From NCBI GenBank assembly GCA_012656075.1, contig JAAKBF010000049.1, forward strand, positions 496,001 to 560,000: a DNA stretch of 64,000 nucleotides, read 5' to 3'. This DNA is from Phytophthora hibernalis. Taxonomy: Eukaryota; Oomycota; Peronosporomycetes; Peronosporales; Peronosporaceae. Shown in pieces: positions 32,660-43,423 of the stretch. The notes under the pieces were generated by a model. That model was not told the origin of the DNA. It made no database searches and saw only the letters and a program-made list of their open reading frames with translations. The position numbers and the translations under genes are program-made. Numbering within the stretch: the stretch's first letter is position 1; each line of letters opens with the position of its first letter.

Positions 32660-33073
32660 TTAGCACGAACGGCAATGAAAGATTGCAAAAATATTCGACC
32701 AACCAACCTGGAATCCAAGCCGAGCTTGATGGAAGTCGGTCTTCAACAGCTCTACAGCGGCTTCTGCTGCTGACTGCTCCAGCTCCATTGCAAACACGAA
32801 ACCAGCTGAGTTATTAAACAGCTCAGAAGCATTCACCCGATGCCCAACTTTCCTACCTGAGGAATGATACAGCAGATGCAATGCCCTGACGCTGCGGTTT
32901 AACCACCTAACGTGGAAGTTAACTTGAATGGCTCCAGCTACGCCAGAAATTGGTGAGAGGTCACCTCCTCGATGAAATAGGTTTGAATAGTACATACGCA
33001 ACTTACATGCCTGCGGAAACCCAGTAATCGTGTGTCCTTCCTTCGTCGCTGCTGGAGGCGTTCTGACCTCCAC
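32660..33073 (-). CDS. Unrecognised ORF upstream of the SET gene
   Basis: A 137-codon reverse frame with several helical, Ala/Glu-rich segments (MELEQSAAEAAVELLK). It could be a broken upstream exon of the SET gene or an unrelated fragment. No domain recognised. The opposite-strand frame 33032-33322 is no more convincing. Confidence 0.25.
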   Translation of the reverse strand: MEVRTPPAATKEGHTITGFPQACKLRMYYSNLFHRGGDLSPISGVAGAIQVNFHVRWLNRSVRALHLLYHSSGRKVGHRVNASELFNNSAGFVFAMELEQSAAEAAVELLKTDFHQARLGFQVGWSNIFAIFHCRSC

Positions 33074-33643
33074 CTGTTGCGTCGCTTTCCGTATGTGAAG
33101 AAGAATGGTAACAAGAATGTGTACCTAAACTATGGTACGCCAGTTTTGGTTCATCCAAGTGCTGAGCCGAAGCGCTGGGCAAATCTATCTGTCATCGATT
33201 GTAGTGGACTGTGGATGCTGTCTTGTGGAACCCTAAAAGCTGTGGATTTTTCCTATTTCCTCAATAATCGTGTTACCGGTAGTCTTAAACACGTACAACT
33301 TGTTGAACGTGTTTTCCATTGACTTGATGCTCATTCGGTCCTTGTGGATGACCGCGCGGTCCACGAAGGTACCAAAGTCGGATAGGACACCCTTTTGCGA
33401 AGGCAGCGTACACTCAGGAGATTGCGAGTCATTGCAGGGAGATAGAAACACTTTCAGAGTGTCAACTTCACGTTCTTTCCATCCTCATCCGTGAAATTCA
33501 GCACCGCTGCCCCAATGCCTTCTACATAGACATACTTGTTGTTGTCCAAGTACACCTTTTTCGATGGGTTTAATGTCGAAGAAGTAGGACCTGTCAAAGC
33601 ACAGGTGATGCGTGCAACCAGAGTCGAGTATCCAATAGGTTTA

Positions 33644-34366
33644 GGGCTGTCGACGTCCAAGCGTCGCTCCGGTTGACGTCTAGACGTCGAAAATCGTCGA
33701 GGGACGTGGAGCTAACATCAGCTCGACATCGGCTTCCTGTAATTATTTCGAATTATGGTTCTTAAAGATTTCGTCCTCGCTATGAGCCATGCAGCCTTAT
33801 TGAGGGACCCATCTACAGTAAGCTTATCAGCGAAGGACGTTTGGCGCGCTCATTGCTACAAACGTAACAGCCGGAAGCTACTGACACAAGATGCAGGTGC
33901 TGAGGTCACTGCAGCAGAGAGATCAAGCCAAATCTCTTTGTGATGACAGAGTAGTGCCGTCGGCACTGTGCCGATGCGATAAATACCAACGCGTGCCTTG
34001 ATGGGCGAACACGTTTGAAGGCATTTTCCTATATAATGTGTATGTGCGTGATTGGGGCTCCTTCCTTGAAGGAAGAAGGAATTCTTCTTCGATTGAGCGC
34101 CGGCGGTGGTCGGGGTGGGTGGGTACTGGCACTCATTTAACGACAGCTGAATTGAGTCACATATTAAGTAAGATGAGGCGATGAGGCTTCTCACATCTCC
34201 GGCAGATCGATCCTCTCATTGGACTCACTGACATTTTGTTCTACCAATCAGCAGCGCAAATGAGGCTGGATGTTAGCGAAGCGTCGGATCGACGTCAGCT
34301 GACCTCAAGGGACGTCGGACGTCAGTGTCGGCAACAGACGTCTAAAACCCTCGACGTCGACAGCCC
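33644..34366. mobile_element. 723-bp TA-flanked nonautonomous element in Copia-B
   Basis: Left end GGGCTGTCGACGTCC and right end as its reverse complement, GGGCTGTCGACGTCG, directly flanked on both sides by TA (33642-33643 and 34367-34368). A TA duplication with short inverted ends fits the Tc1/mariner class. GACGTC words are frequent near both ends. No transposase ORF inside. It sits just before the protease DSG motif. Confidence 0.75.
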
Positions 34367-36002
34367 TACCCATACAGCGCTAGACATTGTTGGGTCGTCT
34401 GTTGTTGAGGCTTGCCGCGCCGTCTCCGAGCTACAACTCATCGACTCCATCGATACAGCAATGGCAAGCACATCATAGTTGTCTAAGGTGTCTTCATCCT
34501 CTTTGGTGATATTGAGTGTTGCGTTAGCGGCGTGGGCTGATTGAGAGGTGACCCCGCGTTCACGATCATGTCTAGCTCTCAGTGTGCAGACTTTGATGAA
34601 GTGGCCAGGCTTACCACGGTAGTTGCACGACTTGTTTGTGTCATTTCGCTGGTATCCATAGGGATGGCCACGCGAATCCTTCTGCTGGTGATGAAATGGC
34701 ATGCGACCACTAAACGAACGACCCGGTCCTTGGCCGAAGTGTGCACTTTCACCGCTGTGATTACAGCACGGCTGCTCGAAATGCTGCTTATTGGACGCCA
34801 GATGCGCTTGTATGTCCGTAGAAGCTTTGTCGTACTTGCAGTATCCATTTCCAATAAGAGCTTCGTCTGGAGATCGCGCCAGCCCAGCTCCTTTTGATTT
34901 TGGCAGACCATGGCCAAATTCTTCCAGGATGATGGTAGTGATCCGAGCATATGCATCACCTTCGACTCGCGTTACTGCACATTTAAGTTCGACAGCACGA
35001 GGGCACTGATGCACATTTTCATTTAAAGGGTTTAATACACATTTAAGTGTTAGGGATCATGTTAAGTTATTTAGTGTGAAACAGCTGCAGCACATTTACA
35101 CAGGAGCACATTTAGCAGTTTTCATACATTTGATGCGAAATCTCTATGTTTTGCCGGCCCACAACACTGAAATTGTGTTCGCATGTACTCCCGAGTATTA
35201 TAGTATGGATATGCTGCAGCCTACATGCACATACGAACGCAAGTGAGATTCGTCCATGAAAGACAATGAGCATCTATAAGACATGATCTTCGTCCTCACA
35301 AGCACTTCTCGTTCAATGTTTCTTAAGTGCCAGCGAACACGACGCTACATGTATCCCGACGGTACAGCTCATCTCACGGGGCCGGGTCAGCAGCAGTAAG
35401 GGGTCATGGCGCCGCGTTGGGATCGCGTCCGTAGCAAGCCCGAGGGAGGGGGCAAGGCCGCGCGGTACTTATTATTACCTACGTTAGAAAAATACTACAC
35501 ATTTCCAATCAAATTACACTCTAACGAAATCAGATACCTTTGCAATAGCGATAACGTTTTCCAAATTTCCCGCCCACAATTCCCCATCCTCCAACAGATT
35601 CCCCCATTTGATTCCCTCCATCACTTTCAAAGACACCCAGTTCCCGGGCGAGACTAAAGAGGGTCATTTGAAAGAGGGCCATTACAAATGAAAGGACAGT
35701 GGTCAGTTCGTAGAATACAGCTGGCATGCTTCAACCTAGTGTATACAAATACTAAGTTAAATACAAACCGTGTCCGTTGCAGAGTAGATAATTATACTAA
35801 GACTGGGGCCTTCCTCGGCTGATAGGAATCGAAGACGTTGAGGTAATGATCAGAGGCTATCAACCAATTATGAAGGAGGACGGGGCATTCACCTCGAAAG
35901 GATAGCACTGCTATCTCACTTTCTAAAAACACCGGCCCCTCCCAGCATCTCCAACGCACTTCCAGCAGCAGAAAACAGAAACCACCACGTTTCAAGAAAA
36001 AG

Positions 36003-38343
36003 ATGGATCTATCCACATTGCTCAACGCTGCTTCACCAGCCTGTTCCCCGAACCCCCGATTGTCGCCGTCGGAGTATACGCCTCCGAACCGCTCGAGCTC
36101 GTCGACCTCCCCAACTTTCAACAGCAAGAAGGGATCGACTACCCACATGGGCCGAGAGGATTGCCAGCGTCCGATGGTAGATCCCCATAACCAGGGGTCA
36201 ATGGACATGACCGACCTACTTCGCTGCCCTCCTATCGAGAGCCCTCAACACGAGCCTCATCCCGAAAACTTCGGGTCACTACCTTCAAGCCCTCTCTTGC
36301 CTTTGTCGGAGAGAGCTCTGGGTTGTGATTTGATATCTTCACCAGCTGCACGGACGCAGACAGTGGAGATACAGCCTCCACCCCAGGAGGCATACGCGTC
36401 AGAGGATGCCGCCGTTGCCGCTCTGCACACGTGGACAAACGATCATGGTTTCAACGTAACCAAGCGTCGGGCATTCTACACTGACACCACCCCCAGATCT
36501 GTTTGGAAGCGTGGTTTTCGATTGTGATCGTGGCGGCAAACCCAAATGCACGCAACATCTCACGGACGAGGAACGCAAGCGACCAATGCGCGGGTCGATG
36601 CGTATGGGTTGCCCGATGAAGATTATCGTGAGGGCCATAAGTGTGGAGGCTCCGACCGGCCCCTGGATGATTGTGCGCACTCGTAATGGGAGTTCTTTTC
36701 ACAACCACCCACCTTCTGAAGACGCTAGGGTCCACGCTGGACACCGTCAACGTGCTGCAGCGGACACTGAAATGGCTCCTGCAGCTTCCCTACAAGATCT
36801 AATCGAAGCTCAAACGGCAGTGGGGATTAACGCTGGTAGCGTGCGGGCTAGTCTGCTTCAGGCGGATCCCGATTCCTTTGTGATTTCTCAAGACATCGCC
36901 AATATCAAGAACGCAGCTCGGCGTCGAAAGCTATCTACAAAGACTGTCATGGGGGCGTTGTTCTATCGCTTGGAAGCGGATGGCTTCTACTATCGGTGGG
37001 AGGTTGACCCGCAATCGCTACAAACTTCTCTATCTGTTCTGGGCTCATCCTGTTACAATCGCTTAGTATCGACGTCACCCCGATATCCTGGCGATGTACT
37101 GCACCTACAAGACGAACAAGTACAAATTACCTTTGCTGAATAGTGTTTCCCTCACGGGTTTTAACACTGTGCTGCCAGTGGCTTAGTGCTGGTTACCCAG
37201 AGAGAGGATGATTACGTTTGGGCAATGACTACACTCCGACGTTTTCTCTCCGACATGGACGTTGGTCTGCCAAGTGTGATACTCACCGACAGAGACCTGG
37301 CGTCGATGAATGCTATCGACCACGTGTTTGCTGGTATTCCAGCCTTGGTGTGTAGATGGCACATGAACAAGAACGTTATAAACAAGACCCGACAAACTTT
37401 GGGTCAAGTACCCGTCGAAAACCCAGCGCCTGTGCAGCCAAAGTATGAAAATACGCGGCAAACTGATGCTTTCATGGCTGTCTTCTACGCGGCTGTCGAC
37501 GCACGCAGCGAAGATATTTTTGAGGTGAGAAGGTCCGCACTACAAACAATGAATTGTCCTTGGTCGGGTTACCTTGATGCACACTGGTGGAAATACAAGA
37601 CCCGCATTGTTCGAGCATGGACTGATCGGTACCGACACTTTGGAATCCGGGATACCTCCTTCGTGGAAGGAACCCACACCAAGTGTAAACTTTGGCTGCG
37701 TGGTTGCAGAGGTGATCTGTACATCGTGTACATGAGTTTGTTGCCGTGGTGGAACGCAGCTGCTTCTTCAACAATCCTGTTAGCACAACGCAATTCTGTG
37801 CGCGTTCCTTACTTGCTCCAAGGCAATCAGTTTGTCGCCGTCGTCCGTGTGATTTCAGTGTGGGCTCTAACCCAAACCCATTCGCTTTGGGAGGACGCGC
37901 GGACGATTGTCTTCAGCAGACTGGATCGCGATGAATGTTCAGGTGTTTTCAGGATCGTTCATGGGCGTCCCTGTATTCACGATCTTATAGTCCTGACGGA
38001 GTCGAATGACCAGGTTCGTTTAAGGCCGCAAGACTTCGACCTTCACTGGTGGATTGATCGCGAACAGGCCCGACTTCCACAAGAAAGAGTTCAAGAACCT
38101 CCATACAGTGAAGAAATTACGCAGGAAAGCCATCGACGTGCAGCACATCGATCTCGGTCTCTACCGTACACTACCCGAAGGGACCCAGTACTCTACGAGA
38201 GGGTCGACCTTAACCACCCTTCTGCGCCTCCGTCCGTTCCCCGTTTAACGGGAGAAACCACAGAGACGTGTGTGTCTGCTCTTGCCCCTAACCAACTCAA
38301 CAAACTCGAGTTTGTCAGGGAGTGCGGCATTTCACGAAGCTAA
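36003..38343 (+). pseudogene. MULE-1 transposase, three frames
   Basis: Frames 36003-36527, 36511-37143 and 37186-38343. The N-terminal domain has SEDAAVAALHTWTNDHGFNV and RRAFYTD, a WRKY/FAR1-like zinc region usual in oomycete MULEs. The middle has RMGCPMKIIVRA and SFHNHPPSEDARVH. In the catalytic core the first acidic position is Tyr (AMYCTYKTNKYK, where D is expected before C), the second is present (VILTDRDLASMNA), followed by CRWHMNKNV, and the third is Glu in TSFVEGTHTKCKLWL. Frameshifts near 36520 and 37140 and a stop at about 37184 interrupt it. The C-terminus is Arg/Pro-rich. It would cut and join the transposon ends; in this copy it is inactive. It converges on the dioxygenase, 164 bases between stops. 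Confidence 0.88.
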
Positions 38344-38507
38344 TACCCCTCCTCGTTTCTGGGGTACGCTCGCTGGAGCTGAGCGACTAGGTACCTTAGC
38401 ACTACGAGGTTAAAGGACTAACTCGTCAATATAGTGCATTGTGAATATCATGATCCAAGTAAGGCGCCCAACCTGTATTCCCTTGTTAGCTAAGCTAAAG
38501 CACTTAT

Positions 38508-39350
38508 CTAATCAACCTTGCGCTTCTTCCTGTGCCCACGGAAGCCATGCGACCTGTACGTTCCAGACTTCGTGAACTTGTCGCCGCACACGTCACAGAA
38601 GAACTCCCCTACCACATTATCCGTGCGGCGGCGTATCTTCTCGTTCTCGGCAGCTTTGGGGTTCTCGGCGCAGTAGCGGCGGTGAGTACGAATGTCAACA
38701 AACTCCAACTTGTTCCCGCAAAAATGACAGGTCCCATGCTTCGGTAAAACGCGGATCACCACGTCCGGCTCCCACTTGAGTCTTTGATACGACAGGTAGC
38801 AGTGGATCCGGTGGTTCTCAACGGCGTACGGCATGCCGTGATGCACCTGATCCTCGCGGAAAAAGGCAGTAGCCCACAGGAACGTTGACCACTCGAGCTG
38901 CTTCGTCGTCGCGGGTGTTGAAACAGCCGTCAAAAACACGCAGGCGGGTTCCTTCTGCCAGCGCAAAAATCATGCTGGCCGGTACGCGGCCGTCCTCCAT
39001 CTTCTTGGCCGCCGCGACAACACCCTCCGGGAAGTCTTGATGCGGCTCTTGCTCGACCCCGTTGGGTTTTGACCGCATGTATGAGAACACCGAGGGAATC
39101 CAAGCGGGGTCAAGGCATCGCGTCACCTCGCGCAGTGCGATTCGCAGCTCTCAATCAGCCCAGACACCGTCTGGACCCGAGACTGCTCACGATTCTTGTC
39201 GTCGTGTGCCCCTCCGACCTCCTTAATGACAGGAGCGTACTCGCGCGCCATTGCCGCATCCTTCAGGCCTTGGATGGTGGCAGGGGTGAGCCCGAGGTCC
39301 ACGACGAGGTAGCCGCGGGGAGGTAGTGTTTGCTTGGTCTTGGGCGCCAT
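38508..39350 (-). pseudogene. MULE-1 passenger: predicted 2OG-Fe(II) dioxygenase with zinc fingers
   Basis: Three reverse frames. The start at 39350 (MAPKTKQTLPPRGYLVVDLGL) is preferred over the upstream ATG because the second copy begins the same way. The oxygenase motifs are EPHQDFP (H-x-D iron ligands), PASMIFALAEGTRLRVF, VVNVPVGYC, and VHHGMPYAVENHRIHCYL, where the distal His is followed exactly 10 residues later by Arg (HX10R), the 2OG-binding pattern. Two zinc fingers follow: CHFCGNKLEF...THRRYC, and FFCDVCGDKFTKSGTYRSH...GH, ending KKRKVD, a basic, nuclear-signal-like tail. Length is about 280 residues. Frameshifts fall near 39125 and 38900. Substrate unknown; nucleic acid is an inference from the fingers and context. 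Upstream GCAACGGACAC repeats may serve as both promoter and transposase sites. Confidence 0.8.
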
Positions 39351-41064
39351 TTGAGAAATGATACAACTGACACGCTTACTTGCAACGGACACGGTCGATT
39401 TTAATCCTTGTTTTTGTATACTGGGCCTTAAGCTACAATCTTTTAAGAATTGCAACGGACACACCTTCCTGCAACGGACACGCCAACAAATATATTTTTA
39501 TTTTTGTATGCCACTGATCTTAATTAAATACGTGCAGCGCCAGCTGTATTCTACAAACTGACCACTGTCCTTTCCTTTGTAATGGCCCTCTTTCAAATGG
39601 CCTCTTTAGTCTCGCCCCCAGTTCCCGCCTACCGTAATTGGACGGATGCTAACGACGAAGAAGGCCACGCGCGTGTGGAAGTACGTACGCGCTCAATGGG
39701 CACCTGAGTCGCCGCTGCGGAGAGGTCTTGAAAGAGTGCGCGGAAGAGGAAGAAGCAGGGAGGTGTCCCACTGCGCGGACGTGAAAGAGCGCGCGCGGAC
39801 GAGGGTCGCGCAGCGCTGTGGTGCCCTGCTGAAGCATTCGGCTGGTCGAGACATCAGCGGAGACACACGTTTTTACCCGGATTGCAGACTATGAAGCGCA
39901 GCGTCCGCCCCACGGCCACATTCTAAAGGACAAGGTATTTCGTGCCGCGCGCGCTCCCCATTGCACCCCTGCGTGAAGCTCAAACACTCCTAAACGCCAA
40001 CTCGAAAGTCGCCACGCTTGCCGCACTGCAAATCATGCTTCTTCTTGCATGTAGTGTCAGCAGATCCCTGTCCCCGTGCGCTTCACTGCATGTTCCAGCA
40101 GTCTGCAATGCTGCCTGCCGCACCACCTTCTAATTTCAATCCTTTTTCTTTACTTACACGCCCTGCCCTCTGCATATCTTATGTCCCCGAAGATGAACGA
40201 GGCGGAGCTATGCGCAATTGTTTTTGAAAGGTGCAGTATTTTCCTAACGGAGGTAGTAATACATCGGCAGCGTATGTGCCCATACGCTGCCAGCAACTCA
40301 CCCCATGTGAAGCGATATATTATCTATTAAGACCTACGCTATCGTAACACAGACATTCCATACACATGCACACGCTCATTCGGTCCTTTGGAGGATTGTA
40401 TCCGTCCCACAGCACCGCGCAACTCGCTTCCTCTCAATGTTTCTCCGACCCCGCAAAATCCAAAATGAGGAAATGGACGGCGGATAGAAGACGTACTTAA
40501 GAGAGTGCACACTGTAGCTTCAGAAATGTCAATTTTTTGAAAAGGGTTAAATGTGCTGGAGCACATTTAACTGCCTGTCGTGCTGTTGTTGTTAAATGTG
40601 CAGTAATGACTTCCATCACCTTCTCTTCATCATCGATTGGGCGACCGAGACGTGCCAACGTCTCAGCTTTTCTTTAAGATCATTGATGTGAGACTGCATA
40701 TCGTCTCCATCCTGGTATATGATATTTTGAAAGCTGGCTCTGGCGTGGTAGTGTCCTTCGACACGTATACCCGCTCCATATGGTCGAACACTGACCACGA
40801 GTACTTGTAGTTGCCGATAGCCTTCACCGTCGAGTCATCCAGCGAGTTGTTGAGTAGCTGGAACTCCTTCTTGTCGCGTGCGATGAACTCTTGGTGGCGC
40901 CGGTAATTCCAGCGGTGGTTGTACTGATGAGTCTTGGTCACTATCTCCCAGACATCTTCCGCCTCAAATCTGTCACGCAGTGAAGTCGGGTTTGCGAGAG
41001 TTGAAGTTTCAGCATTCCTTCCAGTTTGCGCTCGCCATGATATTGCCGGTATGACGCTCTTCAA

Positions 41065-41664
41065 TTCTTTTTCCTCTTTGCGAAGTTGGGCCCAAAACCT
41101 ATTGAATTAAATGGAGGAAATGAGGAAGTGAGATTCAAAGAGCCACGCATGGCCGAACACATGCAGCCGTAGGTTTCGTAACTACCGAGTCCTGGAGGAA
41201 AACCCTCACCTGGGTCCAAACAACCTCCAGCTCATCTATCTATAACTCACACTGCTCGATCAATCTCAACACATGTATCAACCCATTCATTAGAGCGCTT
41301 GGTGAGTTGCGTTGCGTCTCCTGTAAGATGGGATGATTAGCCAGGACAATTAACCGACCCGCCGGGAAACATTGCAACCGCCTATTAACGGCTCAGTCGA
41401 GTTTTACTTAACGCATCGCGATGGAATAGATCACTTTTAGATGAGCTGGATCTCCGCGGGAAGGTGAGGCTAACGCGATTTACAAAGTCAATCAGCGGGA
41501 AAATACCCCGGTCACCGAATAACATAGTCTCTTCCGAGTCTATTTGCAAGACCAAGTCAAATTGACGCACGTGCTCCCGGAACCAACAGTCCCCCAGAAA
41601 ACTAGCTCGCTAAGAACCGACCTCATTCCGCCATCCCTAATTCAAGACCACAGCTAGGCGAATC
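41065..41664. other. Upstream of Copia-B gag; no gene recognised
   Basis: Expected to hold the Copia-B leader and LTR, but no matching second LTR was found in the window. Small ORFs show no motif. Confidence 0.35.
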
Positions 41665-42100
41665 GATGTCGCAACGCGCGACGGGTCAGGCGACGGCGAG
41701 ACTTCGTGTGGTCCGTGCTGCTCACACTCCAAAACAAGTGCGCCAACGTGTCGAGGGCGTCCTCGCACAAATGAGCGAGAGGCAGATCGCCCGCGAACAA
41801 GAGCTAAGTTAATTCTCGCTGGAGCGAAAATTTGTATGACGACGTGTTCCGCTTGTGCGTTGCCCTCACCAACTACAACATCTCCATGTAACCCCCTACG
41901 GGACCAGAACGGAGATTGGTACCGTTAATCACAGCGCAAGCCGATCCAACTTGGACTGTCAATCAAGGAAAAGATGCGTTTGCAGCAGGCGACGTACCGT
42001 GCGAAGAAGATACGCCGACTTATATCCTCCATTGACGACCTCGACGGCGAAAAGGACGAGAGTGAGGACTCGTTGACCCAGTACTCGGAGTGGTTTTAGG
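41665..42100 (+). pseudogene. Transposase-like C-terminal fragment (DDE type), weak
   Basis: Forward frames give MSQRATGQATARLRVV, then EGVLAQMSERQIAREQELS with a stop, then DDVFRLCVALTNYNIS, and after a frameshift a basic helical tail with LQQATYRAKKIRRLISSI and an acidic end. The VALTNYNI segment recalls the C-terminus of oomycete DDE superfamily endonucleases. The evidence is limited to this short motif. Confidence 0.35.
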
Positions 42101-43082
42101 AAGCCGCCAGGAGAGGATGCAAATCATCACGAAAAACAAAGACTTGATATTTTTGCAGTGCATCTCAAAGAGATGTTGATCTTATGATTAACCCGGGTGT
42201 ATATCACGATTAAACAAGTCACACAGACAAAATTGTCTTGCGCATGGGATACACAGTCATTCGCTGGGAGTTATTGCAACTCAGCGAAGATGAGATATTT
42301 TAATAGGTACTACGCAACACCCAAGCACTCTATTTTGCGATGGTGCGAATCGATTCGCATTGCGAGCGCTGGCTATTATCCTTCGTTGTCAATCCAATAT
42401 TCAGAAATGGCCAACATGCATGGTTGCACCGCGCTGCCACGTCCTTCGGCACTCCGATTCGGAGTCCGAAGGGCGCTGAAGGATAATACCAACGAGAGCG
42501 CATCCAAAAACATCTCGACGAAGGCAGAGGATGCGCCACAGTCGCAGAAAGGTTTTCTTTCAAAGACTTAGTTTAAAGTTGTCGTCGAATCGCGCAAATC
42601 TGAGGATCCTCTTCTGCATTTGGCTTACGTAACGTGAAGCGAAGTTACGTTCCGCAAAAGCCTTTGCAGCGCACCTGCGAGAAAATGGTTCTAAACTCGT
42701 GGCGATGCACATCGTATCAATACGGTTGAGAAATGTAAATGTATTTCTGGTGCAATTCAAACTATGGAGCTATTTTTGATTTTGCTCTATCATTATGATT
42801 GTTTGAAATGTAGTTTTTGGAGCATCTGGTCGGGAGTACATGTAAGTCGGATACAAAAATCAATATGTCGCGAGATAGCGCTTTGGAGCAGCAGGGCTCG
42901 ATAACTATTATTAATAGCTTTTGGAGCTGAATGGTTACGGTTTACTGTTGTTGTCGGGTTAAGTACGGGAATTAAGTCCAAAACCCTTAGTTCACTAGTA
43001 CAGAGAACCCTGGTCAACTTAATACCACCCGTGGACGCACTTCCTATTAAGTATAACAGGGTTATTAGATAGTAGAGGGAGC
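42101..43082. other. Spacer without recognised gene
   Basis: Open frames 42197-42571 (+), 42330-42563 (-) and 42560-42760 (-) carry no recognisable motif. Base composition is AT-rich after 42570. Confidence 0.4.
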
Positions 43083-43423
43083 ACCACAACCAGAAGACCG
43101 GTGTTGATATCAGGTCAGAAGGCATGGATGACTGGTGTGTTGTTTCAGGACTGGATGCGCGAGCTTGACATGCATCAACAACGTGCAATATTGCCCTCCT
43201 ACACAACATTGTCCTGAAACCTGCAGGTCAAGCCGTAATTGTCATTTAGGCGGTAGTTAAATGACAATTACGGCTTGACCTGCAGGTTTCCAGGACAATG
43301 TTGTAGGAGGGCAATATTGCACGTTGTTGATGCATGTCAAGCTCGCGCATCCAGTCCTGAAACAACACACCAGTCATCCATGCCTTCTGACCCTGATATC
43401 AACACCGGTCTTCTGGTTGTGGT
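43083..43423. repeat. Long hairpin: about 166-bp arms, 9-bp loop
   Basis: Arms 43083-43249 and 43259-43423 are reverse complements with only a few single-base differences or gaps; the loop is GGCGGTAGT. It could be two head-to-head LTR ends or a foldback element. A transcript across it would give a very stable double-stranded RNA. Sequence past the right arm (about 43424-43500) encodes no recognised protein. Confidence 0.9.

Larger units (their letters stand above)
35646..39617. mobile_element. MULE-1: two-gene Mutator-like transposon
   Basis: Terminal inverted repeats of about 80 bases (35646-35725 and 39539-39617, starting GGGCGAGAC, about four differences). A perfect 9-base duplication, CCAGTTCCC, flanks it at 35637-35645 and 39618-39626. 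An 11-base motif, GCAACGGACAC, lies once near the left end on the reverse strand (35770-35780) and three times near the right end on the forward strand (39382, 39452, 39471). Inside are a forward MULE transposase and a convergent reverse dioxygenase gene. It is inserted in the outer element at 34964-40613. Confidence 0.93.
34964..40613. mobile_element. Outer nested element in Copia-B gag (MULE-like, nonautonomous)
   Basis: The 10-base sequence CATCACCTTC flanks it exactly on both sides (34954-34963 and 40614-40623), and it splits the Copia-B gag cleanly. Both ends share TTACTGCACATTTAA in inverted orientation, starting 8 bases in from the left end and 7 from the right; the outermost bases differ. 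The motif GCACATTTA recurs in both orientations near both ends (at least seven times), as expected for transposase-binding repeats. Without the inner MULE its length is about 1.67 kb and no transposase is visible. The 10-bp duplication suggests a MULE-type element. Confidence 0.75.
33233..41064 (-). mobile_element. Copia-B gag-protease region, split by two insertions
   Basis: Reads right to left. The gag N-terminus is at 40616-41064 (FEAEDVWEIVT, then WNYRRHQEFIARDKKEFQLLNNSLDDSTVKAIGNYKYSW and VFDHMERVYVS). It is interrupted at 40613, resumes at 34963 with VMHMLGSLPSSWKNLAM, and includes the zinc knuckle CNYRGKPGHFIKVC at about 34600. After a second insertion (33644-34366) the protease follows with DSGCTHHL, the aspartic-protease motif, then the flap region, ending near 33233. 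No integrase or RT remains. Removing both insertions would restore a contiguous gag-protease order, which fixes the relative ages: Copia-B first. Confidence 0.8.

Noticed and set aside
36232..36438. Reverse ORFs inside MULE-1 transposase (36232-36438, 36399-36680, 36451-36750, 37183-37461, 37472-37786)
   Set aside because: All are antisense shadows of the forward transposase frames.
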